From Boswellia sacra (taxonomy: Eukaryota; Streptophyta; Magnoliopsida; Sapindales; Burseraceae), in the NCBI GenBank assembly GCA_013180625.2, contig SNVD02010473.1, positions 4,092,001 through 4,156,000 on the forward strand: DNA of 64,000 nt, written 5' to 3'. A program made the translations under genes and the position numbers. Shown here in pieces: positions 22,331 through 34,406 of the stretch. Within the stretch, counting starts at the first letter, position 1. The number at the start of each line of letters is the position of its first letter. A model generated the notes under the pieces. It had not been told where the DNA came from, did not search any database, and was given only the letters and a program-made list of their open reading frames with translations.

Positions 22331-23175
22331 TTTAATCCATGTCTACCTCATCGGAAACTTTAAATAAATGAGGAGAAGCCACCGAAATTTTGCCCGGATT
22401 CACCAAATTATTATGTGTCCGCGATTGCATCACTAATTAATTAACTCTCCCTAAGTTCTACTACATTTTCTTGACCACCTTCTCAGCTCTTTTCTCAAAA
22501 AACTTTATTTGATCAGAATCCTCCGCATCAAATTGGCGTCCATATTGCAGTGCTCATGAAGAACTTGAAGTGGCTTGTATGGGTCCCCAGTGAAGGTTTT
22601 AATGATTCTGGTTCGCGTTAAATTTACGATCAAGTAAAGGGTAATTAGTGGTGGATAATAAATTTTTTTTCAGATTCATCAAATTAATTTGAAGTACTTA
22701 TGGGTGTCGGCACGTGCATTACTTTAAAAATTCCCTCCAAAGTTATCTAACAAATTTTATACCAATTTTTAATTAGATTTTCCTGATATATAAACCTTCT
22801 TGGCTCTTTTCTTCAAATTGGATTAATTGTGATTAAGCAAACAATTTATTCTTTTTCAATTTTAAATTTATTACATAATTCACATCGTTGAACAATAACA
22901 ACAAACCTTTTGTAAGCAGTACAGCGATAAGTAATTAAGCTATAGGGTCATCAGCGAATGGAATAGAAAGTTTCAATTTCTTCTGATTAAGCTAGGGTAC
23001 ATAGCTTGACAACAAATTAAAATACATTGGAAATACTTTACATAATTAATAGCTGCGGCAATAACAAAATCAAAGAATACACGATTCATAATAAAGATCG
23101 AGTGGTCGACATTATACTAAAGCAATATGAAAAGAAGAAATTAAGAATCACTGGCGTGCATGTAGTCCAGGTTTT
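22331..23175. other. Intergenic DNA, no gene seen
   Basis: This AT-rich sequence lies between the RALF remnant and the next RALF-like gene. It probably contains the 3' UTR of the latter near 23100-23175, where CACTGGCGTGCA is also found downstream of the RALF gene at 1656. Confidence 0.4.
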
Positions 23176-23556
23176 TCATCTACATAGACGGTTACGGTTT
23201 TGTCTGTAGATTGCGGCGCAATTTTCTGGATTCTTCACAGTGTTTCTCCTGCTGGGAATGCAACTAATATATGGACGGCCTCTGATTTGTCGATTACAGT
23301 CAACAACTGGTCTATTACGCAAGATTGTGCTCCTAGTAAATGGCAAGTAGCGGGCGGAAGCCATTGTGAATTCCAACTCTTCGTCATTTGCTGTGAGGCA
23401 CTCACGCATCATGGAGGCGTCGCCGCTGTTGCACTGCAGATCAGAGGTGGAGTTTGTGTGGCCATTGTTGTTATCTCTAGTGGAAGAAGTGCTGAACGGC
23501 ACTAACATCATCACTAGTGTTGCTAGTGAAAGCACCATCATCAAAGTCACTCGCAT
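23176..23556 (-). CDS. RALF-like secreted peptide precursor
   Basis: This intronless 126-residue precursor is closest to the one at 1656. It has a signal peptide (about 1-25, TLMMVLSLATLVMMLVPF), a prodomain with C..GDASMMREC, then a basic mature region with four cysteines spaced C-x11-C-x13-C-x11-C and ending C-R. The sequences GRPYISC and NPENC are shared with its paralogue. RRxL and YISY are absent. Both copies have DASMM where the other pair has GSI, so the cluster holds two RALF subtypes. The broken receptor copy lies 1.5 kb away, so this gene may have lost its original partner. Peptide hormone function is inferred from the family. Confidence 0.82.
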   Translation of the reverse strand: MRVTLMMVLSLATLVMMLVPFSTSSTRDNNNGHTNSTSDLQCNSGDASMMRECLTANDEELEFTMASARYLPFTRSTILRNRPVVDCNRQIRGRPYISCIPSRRNTVKNPENCAAIYRQNRNRLCR

Positions 23557-23879
23557 TTTGTTGTTCTTGTTTTTTCTCTCTCAAACTCCTGTAGTTCAAA
23601 TAGGAAAGTGGAAGATAAGTTACATTTATAGACTCCTCCTCGTTCCCCTGCGGCCAACAATTTTTTAAGCAATAAATTGTTGAAAAAGTTTAGAAACATC
23701 TAATGTGGCAATCATGTAGGGGACAGTAGTGCAAGACGACCTGGTCGAAAGGGCACTCACGTTCACTCTAGCTATTTGTTAACTATACATGCACCACCAC
23801 AAAGATGTAATTATTTGCATCGATTATTATGTTGTTTTGAGCTTTTAGATTGGCTATTTGGGCTGAGAAATGCATATCC

Positions 23880-24495
23880 GACAAATTGAGAACATAGATG
23901 AATATAACTCAATCATAGATACCAGTTAATCAAAATGAGAGGTGGGTGCGACAATAGATTCTGGAGTTCGACACATAACAACACTTACGACACTCTTAAT
24001 TTTTTTAGTTACATTTTTTTTTTTTTACCCTTAAAAAGAAAATGGGTTTTGACAATAAAGCAAACACTTTAAAATTTTCTGCAGTGAACCATAGGCTATT
24101 TTTCACCGCTCAGCCCATTTAAGCATCAGGCTAATGGAAACTTTCAAAATATGTAAGCTACTAGGCATGTAAACAGAAGAGGAAGAAATAGAAAGATGAT
24201 ATGAAGATACTGAGAAATTATTTAATTAAAATGAACGTAAGTGGCTGGACCTTCCATTTGGAAATTTAAAGTTGGATGTTGGAAGATACCTAACGGCTTG
24301 CGCACTGATGATGAGATAGCTAAGATAAGATATGCCAAGTTGATTAATTTTGAATTTTTTATCAAGTCCATCACTCGTTTTATTCTTTGCGTCTTATTCG
24401 CTGGTACTCTACCGGTAAGAAATTTAGGGCTCTTAGCGTTGCGTGACTTGGGTGCAAAATTTGAATTGGAGAAATTGAAAGGGATCAATTGAAAG
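23880..24495. repeat. Cluster spacer, duplicate of 12990-14395
   Basis: This second copy of the spacer lacks the hAT insertion. It lies next to a RALF-like gene, as does the first copy, which supports block duplication of RALF gene plus spacer. The open frames on both strands here are not conserved in the other copy. Confidence 0.65.
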
Positions 24496-24919
24496 ACGAA
24501 GTTGTAAGGCGAGCCATATTACTCAAATATAATTTAATATATACTAACTGATGTCATATTACTCAAATATTCACACACATCATTTCTCTTCGTAAATGAG
24601 TTAGATTTTGTAAATTCATTACTCTAATCATCTCATGACATATCTGTTTATAAATATACAAGAGTTTATATCTAAAGTTCTAAAACAAGCATTTTTCATT
24701 TACGTAATATAGAAGATATATGATATGGATATGATGGTTGACAATAGGAATCAAGAGTTTTAGAACGAGTGAACTAGCATTTTAGAAGCGTTCGTTATTT
24801 AATTAAATTGTTGGTAAGACATGATAAACAGAAAAAGTCCGTTGGGATTTCCATCGTTATTGTTTCAAGAGTTACAATATTTGGTGAAGTTATTCCCCTT
24901 TTTTTCTCTGCAAAATGCT

Positions 24920-25102
24920 TTACGAGTTATGCCAAAGACTAGGAACTTGCCAATTGCTTTCCGGTAGAATATCTGCCCAAGACTTGACTCTTTCACGTCT
25001 TTAATACTCTATTTTCAAGCATCTTCTGCGCCTGAAGACTCAATTGCATTACCAGCTTTCCTTAATCTACTGACACTCCCGGTTTTCAGGGTTCACTACA
25101 CG
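24920..25102 (+). promoter_or_regulatory. Relic promoter of the receptor pseudogene
   Basis: This is the inverted counterpart of the 5' flank of the receptor gene at 2890, from TACGAGTTATGCCAAAGACT to the bases before the ATG. Its retention shows that the pseudogene arose by DNA duplication and inversion and was not a retrocopy. Confidence 0.6.
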
Positions 25103-27679
25103 ATGGAAAACACTTGTAGAAAGCATTTCCATGCCAAAATTCGACCAGTTCTAAGTCCAACCCTGTTGTACCTCTGCTCCTTCATCCACCACCATGCCTT
25201 CACCGTTGCACATAACTCTCCCTTTCAAGAAGAAAGCATACTTCTTGCTTGTGGCTCGCCTTACAACTTCGTCTTTCAAGATGGCCGGAGATGGCAACAC
25301 TTTCCCTCTTTTGACCCCGCTAACAACTTGTCAAGAGCCTCTAACATAACTGACCAAGCCGGCAGTCCCCCGAAGTAATACTTGAAAGCACGACTGTCTT
25401 ATTCGCGGTTCACCTACATATTCAACGTTTCGGCTGGACAAAAGTTCATCCGCTTGTATTTCTATCCTACCTCGTATCCGGGCTTTGACAGATGTAAGGC
25501 TTTCTTCTCTGTTACAGACGGTTTTTTACCCTTCTAAGCACCTTCATGCTTCACTTACAGCCGATGCTTTCGGCCAAGACACCTTTTTCAAAGAATATTG
25601 CATTAACGTCGAAGAAAATCAGAGGTTAAACATAACTTTGGCGCCAAGTCTTGACGGAGCATACGCTTTTATCAACGGAATTGAGATAGTCTCCACGCCA
25701 ACAAATCTTTATTGCACCGCCACCGGCGATAAAGGTCCCAAATTTCTTTGCCAGGAGAACCAATTATACAGTATTGGAAACAGCAGCGCCCTTGAGACAG
25801 TATACCGAATAAATATTGGCGGGCGTTCTATCTCACCCCACGATGACACGGCCGGCATGTATCGAACCTGGACCGATCAGCACGTCGACTACTTGAGAGT
25901 TGATAGAACAGTCTTTGCTCCTTCTAACATTAGTATTCATCTTAATTTCAGCAAGACGGAGAATTACTCAGCTCCAGCTAATGTATATCAAACCGCCATA
26001 TCAATGGGGAACGACACCGAAAGAAACAAGATTTCTACTCTCGGAAAGAAACAAGATTTCTACTCTTACTTGGGAGTTTCCAGTGGATTCAGAGTTTTTC
26101 TATTTTGTTAGGGTTCATTTTTGCAAATTTCAGACAACGATAAAAAATTCTACCGACAGAGAATTTCAGATCGACATAGTTAATCAAACTGCGAGGCTGA
26201 GCATTACGCAGACATCATTCGTTGGACTGGTGGGTTTGGAATTCCGACATACAGAGATTACGCAGTGCTTATAGGACAAAATGAAATGTAAAGAGGCAAA
26301 ATCTCTCTATTTCACTGTACCCTGCCCCGAGTTGGATAACTAAATATTCTGATGCTATCTTGAATGGGCTCGAAATCTTCAAAGTGGACACAAGTGGAAA
26401 TCTCTCGGGACCTAATCCTGATCCTCTGGCCTCCGTTCTGTCACCACACGCGCAATCAACAAAATCCACCCATAACCATGCAACTTTAATTGGTATCATC
26501 GGTGGTCTTGCATTCGGCTATGTTGTAATCTCTCTTCTATTTTTATTTAGTTTTCGGCGAGCAAGGAAATTCAAGGACTCTGGTTCCAGCACAGGCGCTT
26601 AATTCATTGGCCCATTTTCTATTTCTGCGACCAAGTCCCCCGAATCTCATAGCTCATCTCTACCATCTGATCTTTGTTCACACTTTTCACTAGCTGAGAT
26701 CAAAGAGGCTACCAACTGACTTCGATGATTTTTTCATTATTGGCGTTGGAGGGTTTGGTAACGTATACAAAGGATACATTAATAATGAAGCCACCCGTGT
26801 TGCGATCAAAAGACTAGATCCAGGGTCAAAACAGGGGGCCCGCGAATCCAACACTGAGATCCAAATGCTCTCCCAGCTTTGACACCTTCATTTAGTCTCT
26901 CTGAATGGTTATTGCAATGATCATGGAGAGATGATCCTGGTGTACGATTACATGTCTTGTGGTACCCTGCGTGATCATATATATAGTTGCAAAAATACTC
27001 CTCTTCCATGGAATCAAAAGCTCATTATCTTCATACGGGCACCAAGCACGTCATCATTCATCGCGATGTGAAGGCAACAAACATTTTGTTGGACGAGAAC
27101 TGGGTGGCCAAGCAATCAGATTTTGGACCGTCCAAGATAGGAGCTAGTGGCATTTCCAAAACAAATGTCAGTACAAGGGTGAAGGGCACTATTGGATATT
27201 TGGATCTGAGTACTATGGACTTCAGCATCTTACGGAGAAATCTTATCTTTACTCATTCGGGGTAGTGTTGCTCGAAGTATTGGGTGCTAGACCCCCTATA
27301 ATTCAAACGGTCGGCAAGAAGGAAGCGAGTTTAGCAGTTTGGGCACAGGAATGTATCTCAATGGAACGATTGATGAGATTGTTGATCCAGTTCTGAAGGG
27401 TAAGATAGCACCCGAGTGCCTGAAAAGATTTTCTATGAGTCAGCAGTGAGCTTCTTGAATGAAAACGGAATCAGACGGCCATCGATTAGTGATGTGGCGT
27501 GGAGTCCTGAATTTGCATTGCAGCTACAGGAGAGTGCAGAGAATGATTGGACTGACCAAATGATGGGGGGTTCCTAATTGTCGTCGCAGCTACAGGAAAG
27601 CACAAAGACTGATTGGGCTGATCAGACGGAGGCCAGCATCGTAGAGGAAGATAATCATCTCGAGGACAATGCAACTTAA
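25103..27679 (+). pseudogene. Broken CrRLK1L receptor kinase copy, inverted
   Basis: This copy is collinear with the gene at 2890 from its MENT start through malectin-like domain, transmembrane helix and kinase, but it carries many lesions. They are a nonsense codon at 25376 (TAC to TAA), a one-base loss near 25525, and a 25-bp tandem duplication (26019-26043 and 26044-26068) that shifts the frame. Further lesions are a small insertion near 26190, a stop at 26600 after the transmembrane segment, a one-base insertion near 26716, and CGA to TGA at 26880. A deletion near 27020 removes the stretch before HYLHTG, and one base is lost near 27213. The HRD catalytic loop remains readable ([15 protein letters not shown]). 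The C-terminal tail repeats an LQES..DW.DQ segment. It is unlikely to encode a receptor; transcripts could still exist. Confidence 0.93.
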
Positions 27680-28328
27680 CGCAACACCTTGACGGCACAT
27701 GGCACGGTCTATTTGTGTTCTTGTATTATTACTACTAGCTTGAACTTCTTCCAGAAACAAGAGTATTTGTACGCTTAGTCTAACACCAACGATGATCCAA
27801 TTCAATTTTCAATCGCTAAGTTTCCATAGCAGACCTCGTCGCCTCAAATATCATGAACCCAGAAAAATGATGAGAAAATGTTAAGCACAAATAGGAGTTT
27901 TGCGGATGAACGGTGAATGTTATGTTTAAAAATACTTCTTTCTAACATGCATGTTTTGTACTTGTACCAATTGCTTAGGAGAAGTCTCAATTTGGTTCTT
28001 TTTACTCCATTAAACATCCACAACATATGATAGTATTGAACAATGCAATCGGTTTGTTGGCCGTTGAACGACAAAGCTATCATAAGACAAACTTGAAATC
28101 GAAAGACAAAATTCAACCACACATCAAACAAAAAGATAGCATGATAAATGAATATTGATGGAGAGTAACTCATTGCTGTCAAAATTTCCAATACATTGGG
28201 ATTAATTCCCGACTAATATAAATAAAAGATCACAAGTATGACACATCGGCCGCTCATGACATGATAGTCGAACCTATCTCTAGATAACAGGGGCTTTTCA
28301 AACAAAATGGTAAGATTAAAAAAGAAAT
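27680..28328. other. Intergenic boundary between cluster and eIF3m gene
   Basis: I see no gene here. The 115-residue frame at 27844-28191 (minus) lacks homology clues. The part next to 28329 is probably the eIF3m 3' UTR. Confidence 0.45.
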
Positions 28329-31300
28329 CTAGCGAGTCATTAACCCTTGCACTGCCTGTGAGCCATCTTCAGTTATCTTGTTAGCCTGAATCGTGCTGAT
28401 TAAATTTGCAATATTACCCTTGGAAAACGAACACAAAAGTTAATTATTTAATCAAAAAGTATAAACCACCATTTTTTAAGAAAACAAAAAGAAATTAAAG
28501 AGACTTTACGTGAACCACGATGGTATTGTATTAAAAATAGTTGCTGTATCAATTCTATCACGTTCCTACTCAGGAGAGGATTACCAGCTGGCAACATATG
28601 CTGTCCAGTGAAACGACAACAGTAATTGTGGAACATGAAAAGCTTGGGATATATATAATATTCAACGACACAAGCAAACTTTATTTTTGAAAATTTAACA
28701 TCCAAGTCAATTTGTGACACCCGGAAGTAAACTGTTATTTTTTCCTTTTTATCAACTATAGCATGGAGCGGTTCAAAGCAACTGAAACAAAAATAATGAA
28801 ATCATAATTCGTTAATGGTAGGAATTCTTACCCTCCATGTTGCAAGCTTTGTTCTAAGATTTTGCCACTGCTCTGGGCAAAAGACACGCTCGGTACAGCG
28901 GCTGCAGATCAAATAAAAATCAGAACCAAAACCATGAACTGTAGTAAATTCTAGAAATACTTAAATAAGAACAAGTTCGGAATAAAACTGAGTTGTGCAC
29001 ATGCATGCATGCATGATGGAGGAAGAGTTTGGAAAGAACTGGGCATTTACCTTACAATTACAATTTGGTTCATCTGGTCCATTTTGCAGTCAATCAACTT
29101 GGCAGTTATTGCCTTAACCACCCACATTTCCACTTCATCATCACTGATCTGCAATGGAACTTTCCAAATCATGAGTAACCAACACAAATACAGAAAATTC
29201 AGCAGAAGGGAAGGAAGTTTACCCGAAGGGTATCCCTGATAAGGGTGTAAGGAATTTGGCCAGGGCCATTAGAGCCAAGATCAACCAACGACATCAATCT
29301 CATCTTTGTTATACAATCTTCATGAACCAGACCTACAACGTTGCAAACAACATAATTACTAATTACTTAGGTTGCGTCTTTTTTGTATTTTTTGAGTTTC
29401 TGTTTCCAAAATTTTGAAAGAATGTGCAGTTGATTTTAAATTTTTTTGAATTTTGAAAATGATATATAATTGATATTGATTTAAATGCATTGGAAAATGT
29501 GCATTTTCATAAAACTGTTTTTTGAAAATGTAAACAGACACAACCTTAATTTTGGATACACTTTTAGCTCATCTAGTATCCAAGCACTAGTAAATGGCAT
29601 GAAATCAAGAAAAAATACCATAGCTTTTCAGTAAAGTAGAATTTGCAGCTTGAAATTCCAAGTAGGAATCCAGTCTCTGAGTCAAAAAGATCTTCAGAAG
29701 CTGATATACCAATGCATATTTAGCATCCTTCTCTAATTGCCCTACAGCAGGCATGTCCAACAAATCACACTGAAATGCAGCAAGAGAAATTAGTTTAGAT
29801 CAGGTAAATCTCTATTAAGACATAAGAAAAATGAGAAAGCTCCATAATAACCATGCAAACTGCAAGAGCAAAGAGATAAGTTATATATTTTTTTCTTCTT
29901 AAAAGAATAAAATAAAAAAGGACACCCACTGAACAAAAAATAGCAGAATCTATCAAGTTGATAGTTACTTTTTGTCCATTATAACAAAGAAATAATATTA
30001 AATTATAATTTCTGAGCCATTAACAAATTATTAGTTGCATCACTAAAATTCATTGAGCCCTTGAGATACCTGGAACATGTCAGGTGCCTTCACAAATTCA
30101 ATAATTGTGCGTACAGCTTCCTCCTTAGCTTCACTCATGGTATAAGCATCTTCACCAGAGAAAGTTGCCAAATACTTGGTCAGAAATTTGAAAGAATCCT
30201 TCGATGAGCTGGGATAACAAAAGAAGCCATACCACAATTACAAAGTATATAACTAATCAATGGATTTACATCAATGACAATGACAAACATAATTTTAATT
30301 TGGGAGAAGTTAAGCTCTTTGTTAAATACCTTTTATTTTCCTTGAGTACATTAGCTATGCCAAGAAAGAGTTCTCTTTTATCTTTGATCTCAATATTCCA
30401 CTCTTTTAAGAAGCTATCAATCTTTTTGAAAGAAGGTATTATATGATCAGTGACCTTCCCAGTCACTGCCAAATTTAGGGCTTTCATGTATACAAAGAAC
30501 CGGCTATATGGATTCTCCAGAAGATTGTACAGATTGAACAAGCTGGTAAAAAAGAAATGGTTGGTAAGATCTAAGACAACTATTCGAACTTTCATAAGCA
30601 AAATTGTATTCATCATGTGATATTACATTTTTAAACGCAATGCTGGCTTGTCATTAGGTTGTTGAATAATTTTTGCAGTTATGAGCTTTGCCATCTCATG
30701 TACTTCGTCCAGACTTTCAGGCTTCGTCACAAGATTACAGATAACAGTGAAGATACACTCAAGATCTGGGAGAAAATAACAGCACAATGAATTCACAGAA
30801 ACAAGAACTATGATGAATCTTTACAGAATAAAAGAATATCAAATAAAAATAAATAAATATAATAACTGTATAAGGCATCCTTACAGAAATCATATTTATT
30901 TCCATCCTGCCAATAAGAATTTTCTTAAATTTATCTAATTTCTCTTCCTTTTTTTTTTTTTTTTTTGACAACTTAAGATATACTTTATGATGTTACACAT
31001 AGTTTGTAAACATATTATTAGTCTTAACAAGAAGATAACACCGGGAACTCTCTTCTAGATTTATACAACCAGCAAAGGGAAATAACAACAGCAAAAAGCA
31101 AACCTTATTGAAATTTGTATATAGCATAAAGTTCGCTTATAAAAGAAATTCAGTAGCAAAAGCCAGCAAAAGATGAGAGAACATTAGTCGAGATATAGAA
31201 CCTCCTCCAAAGACTAATGATTTCAATAGCATTACAACATCAAAAATCAAAATTTTTGCCATTGCAAATCAGTATTCCATGGAAAAAAAAAAAAGTACCT

Positions 31301-32178
31301 TATAAACCCATCTTTTTAAGTTTAAACCTTACAAATCTCATGAACCACTCACAATCAGCTACTTAATCCGAGAATTAAAATAAAATTAACCTTCCAAAAG
31401 CATAAAAGATAGGACACAAACAAAATCCTTAATGAATATGCAAAATTCAAAAAGTTGGTGGTTCTTGAAGATATGAATATACAAAATTTGACATTAGCAA
31501 CTTTCAACAGACAGTTACCAAATCACAACTGAATATCACTTCATATTTTCCAGTAAAGAAATTCGTACCTTTATCGGAGACCTTGGCAAACATCAAGTCA
31601 GCCGATGTAAGCATTAGTGATGCCAAATCCAACCATCTTCCCACCACCATGGTCTCTTGTGCTTCCAAACAAAGCCTATTAACTTGTTCTTCCGCAGCCT
31701 GCAAATTCAGCCACCAAAAAGCAAAACACGCCATCAACAAAAATTTAAAAAAAAATCCCAATTTAACCACACAAGCAACTCCCCACAAAATTTCAAATCT
31801 CTTCAACACTAGAAACACTCTGTTCTTCTCCTTATTTTTTGTTTCATAACAAATAAAATTTCTATTCTTCACAACAAGTTCCATAGTAATTCCTGTATAT
31901 TCTCATTAACCAAAATATCGAAGCAAAACCGACTAAGCAGGCATTGCATTAAGCAATGTCCAAATAAAAAAAATAAAAAAAAGCAATCTACTAAAGTGTC
32001 GCATACCCATTTAAAGATTCAATCTGAAAACTTCAAATTCGAGTTCCCAGATCTTTATCAAAGAGTAAAACAGAAACAAGCATACCTCGGGACCGGCGTC
32101 AGCCCAGGCGAGTTCCGAGGTGAAGCGGACGACGGCGAGCGCGGGATCTTCTTCAGAGGTTGGGACTACGGTCGTCAT
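28329..32178 (-). CDS. EIF3M: Eukaryotic translation initiation factor 3 subunit m
   Basis: Ten exons join to a 410-residue protein: 32178-32086, 31698-31569, 30765-30627, 30542-30330, 30208-30070, 29769-29619, 29332-29223, 29148-29051, 28901-28832, 28418-28329. All introns have GT-AG ends and the frame stays open throughout. The start MTTVVPTSEEDPALAVVRF is the eIF3m N-terminus as I know it from Arabidopsis. The middle is helical-repeat sequence (LFNLYNLLENPYSRF, KKIDSFLKEWN), followed by a PCI-type winged-helix region (DEVEMWVVKAITAKL). In the cytoplasm the protein is part of the eIF3 complex that scaffolds 43S pre-initiation complexes. The neighbouring SPIRAL1-like gene is in the same orientation. 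Exon boundaries are my reading and may differ slightly. Confidence 0.93.
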
Positions 32179-32270
32179 ATCTGGCAGTTGATGATGCTCT
32201 CAGCAACGGCGAGTCTGGCACGATAGCGTTCTTGTGCTGGCAGCCGAGAGCGAGAGAAAGCGGGAGTGAA

Positions 32271-32278
32271 AAACCCTA
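32271..32278 (-). promoter_or_regulatory. Telo-box in the eIF3m leader/promoter
   Basis: AAACCCTA on the plus strand (TAGGGTTT on the minus strand) lies about 95 bases upstream of the eIF3m start. Telo-boxes are commonly found near transcription starts of plant translation-apparatus genes, which fits. The start site itself is not determined. Confidence 0.5.
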
Positions 32279-32299
32279 ACTAGGTTTCTTTTAGTGTAA

Positions 32300-33437
32300 C
32301 AGGATCTACAAGCTTTGTGGTTTTATCTGATATTATAGACGGTTATCACCGCCTATAATTTATATCTTTCCTTATTATTTTTTATTGGCCTTGGCCAATG
32401 CAAATTAAGATTGAGGTTCAGGTTAAGTTTTTTTAAAATTTTTTAATAGAATATTACTATTTTTCATTTTTATAAGAAATCAAATTTTGTTGATTAAAAG
32501 GAAAAATAGGTTAATTAACACGTGTAGGATGAAAATAGTTATACACTTTTCTTGTTTGATTAGGAGAAAAAAGTTTTACAATAATCAAGTTATTGCCAAG
32601 TTTCTCAAATTCTTTTGTTAATTTTAAATTGAAATTTAAAAAAAAATAATTAAACTCAACCTTCAAGCTTTTTTAAGTGTTTTTTTAATAAAACTGATTT
32701 ATTTATAATGAAAAAAACTATTTTGACCTGATTCAAATAATGATATTAAAATATACGATATGCCGATAGTAGGATCAAATCATATAAGCTTATAATAGAT
32801 AATGCTAAGTGGAGGCCCTAGATGGGGAAAAAAAAAAAACAATTCCAAATCAAACTATATCTAATTATTTGCATATTAGTAGGAACTTTATTCACATTAA
32901 ATTATATTACAAAGAGAATCCACTTAGCATGAAACTTTAGAATTTGATTGAGGGATTAGTTTTGAATTTGATGGGGTTGTAATGAAAAAAGCGAGTTCAC
33001 AAGATATTAAAGAGAAGTATTAGCACGTTTCATTTTTAGAAAAATAAGAAAAATTTAGCTTGATGGTTTTATAGGTTTTTTTTTTCTTTTAAAAATGAGG
33101 CTATGTTTATAAAACTATAATAAAGTGGTGTAAATAAATCTTTATCCAATCTTTTCACAATTTGAACACTTCCCAAATCCATGGCCATGAGTAATTTACT
33201 CACAAGCACAAACAAGTCATGAAAGAATTAATGCATTACACACTTGCATTTAACAATAAAATTCATGGCTAAATATGCCCAATTACAACAACTCCCATTA
33301 AGGGAACACAAACAATACACTGCACTTCATCTCCAATGTAGAGATTAGATAACCAACCAGGAAATACTGAACAATGAATCAAATGTGCCAATGCTGAGTG
33401 AATAATGCGATCTGTGCATTCTTACATACTAAACAAA
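32300..33437. other. Intergenic DNA with a possible small MITE
   Basis: The stretch holds the eIF3m promoter side and the SPIRAL1-like 3' UTR. ATGCTAAGTGGA at 32802-32813 and its exact reverse complement at 32919-32930 bracket about 130 AT-rich bases, which looks like a small inverted-repeat element. I could not find a target duplication. Otherwise nothing is seen. Confidence 0.4.
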
Positions 33438-34365
33438 TCAGTTTCCTCCACCACCAAAGAGGTAACCCAGGGAAGATCCACCGCCAGGGGCAGCATGAAC
33501 TTTGGTTGAGGGCCGATCCTGCGTCCCAATATATAAACCATTAACAGAGTATAATGATCTCAAGCAGCAGAAACAAGGTTCTTGACAATCAAATTGCTAT
33601 GTCAAGAGGTCAGCATATTCAATTGGTTCCAAAATTAGAAGCAAATGTGTTACTAGTAAAGCCATTCCCATCTGGGAAAAATGACATCCTAACTCTAGAT
33701 GAACAAGTATTGAAAGAACAGAATCTAATACTTATCTCACCTTAATTACAAAGGATGATCCCTTAATTTATATAAACATTTCACGAAAGCCTAACATCCT
33801 GATTGATAGCGAGCCCCAGGAAGCAAATAAAGTAACTCAAAGAAATGAATGTCGAAACATTAGTTAAAGCAATTGGATTTCTGAATAGCATGCTAAAAAT
33901 TCTAGGGACATGGTCAAAATTTGATTATCCAAGTTGCTGATTCTTCTTCTTTTTTATGGTGATTTACAATATCTTTATAATATCTTTTTCTCTAGTATAC
34001 TTTTGATTGCACATAGAATGGAAGTCTTCGGGGTCTTTTGTCAATGGATTTGTTCTTCTAAACTATAAATTAAAAAGGCCAAGTGGAAAATACTATTTCC
34101 TGTTTTCAGGCTAGTATTATACCGTGATAAAGTTGCCACAGTTCTGCCCATCAACCCGATAGTAGTTGTTTGTACGATCTCCATGAATGCCTGCTGGAAT
34201 CTGCTTATCAATTGGTTGCGGAGTAAAAGAAGGTTTCTGCTTAGGCACATTATTAGTAGCTTCCCCCTTACTCTTTGGAGCCTGAGCTGTATTAGTAGTC
34301 TCTCCACTTCCAAATAGATAACCCAAAGAACTCTGTCCACCACCGGCACTGACTCCACGACCCAT
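33438..34365 (-). CDS. SPIRAL1-like microtubule-associated protein
   Basis: Two coding exons (34365-34123 and 33518-33438) join in frame to 107 residues. The start GRGVSAGGGQSSLGYLFG and the end GGGSSLGYLFGGGGN are the two conserved repeats of the SPIRAL1 family, and the middle has the usual NNYYRVDGQNCGNF motif. SPIRAL1 proteins bind cortical microtubules and promote directional cell expansion. A 5' UTR exon and intron lie upstream. The neighbourhood suggests the SP1L3/SP1L4 subgroup (see the synteny finding). Length is normal for the family and no lesion is seen. Confidence 0.95.
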
Positions 34366-34406
34366 TCTTATCGATTGCTTTGTTTTTATATGGATAACAC
34401 TAGATC

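Noticed and set aside
24222..24492. Overlapping frames on both strands in the duplicated spacer
   Set aside because: Not open in the homologous spacer at 14100-14390, so chance frames.
32802..32930. Small inverted-repeat element with ATGCTAAGTGGA ends
   Set aside because: The inverted repeat is exact, but no target-site duplication was found, so I did not list it as a mobile element.
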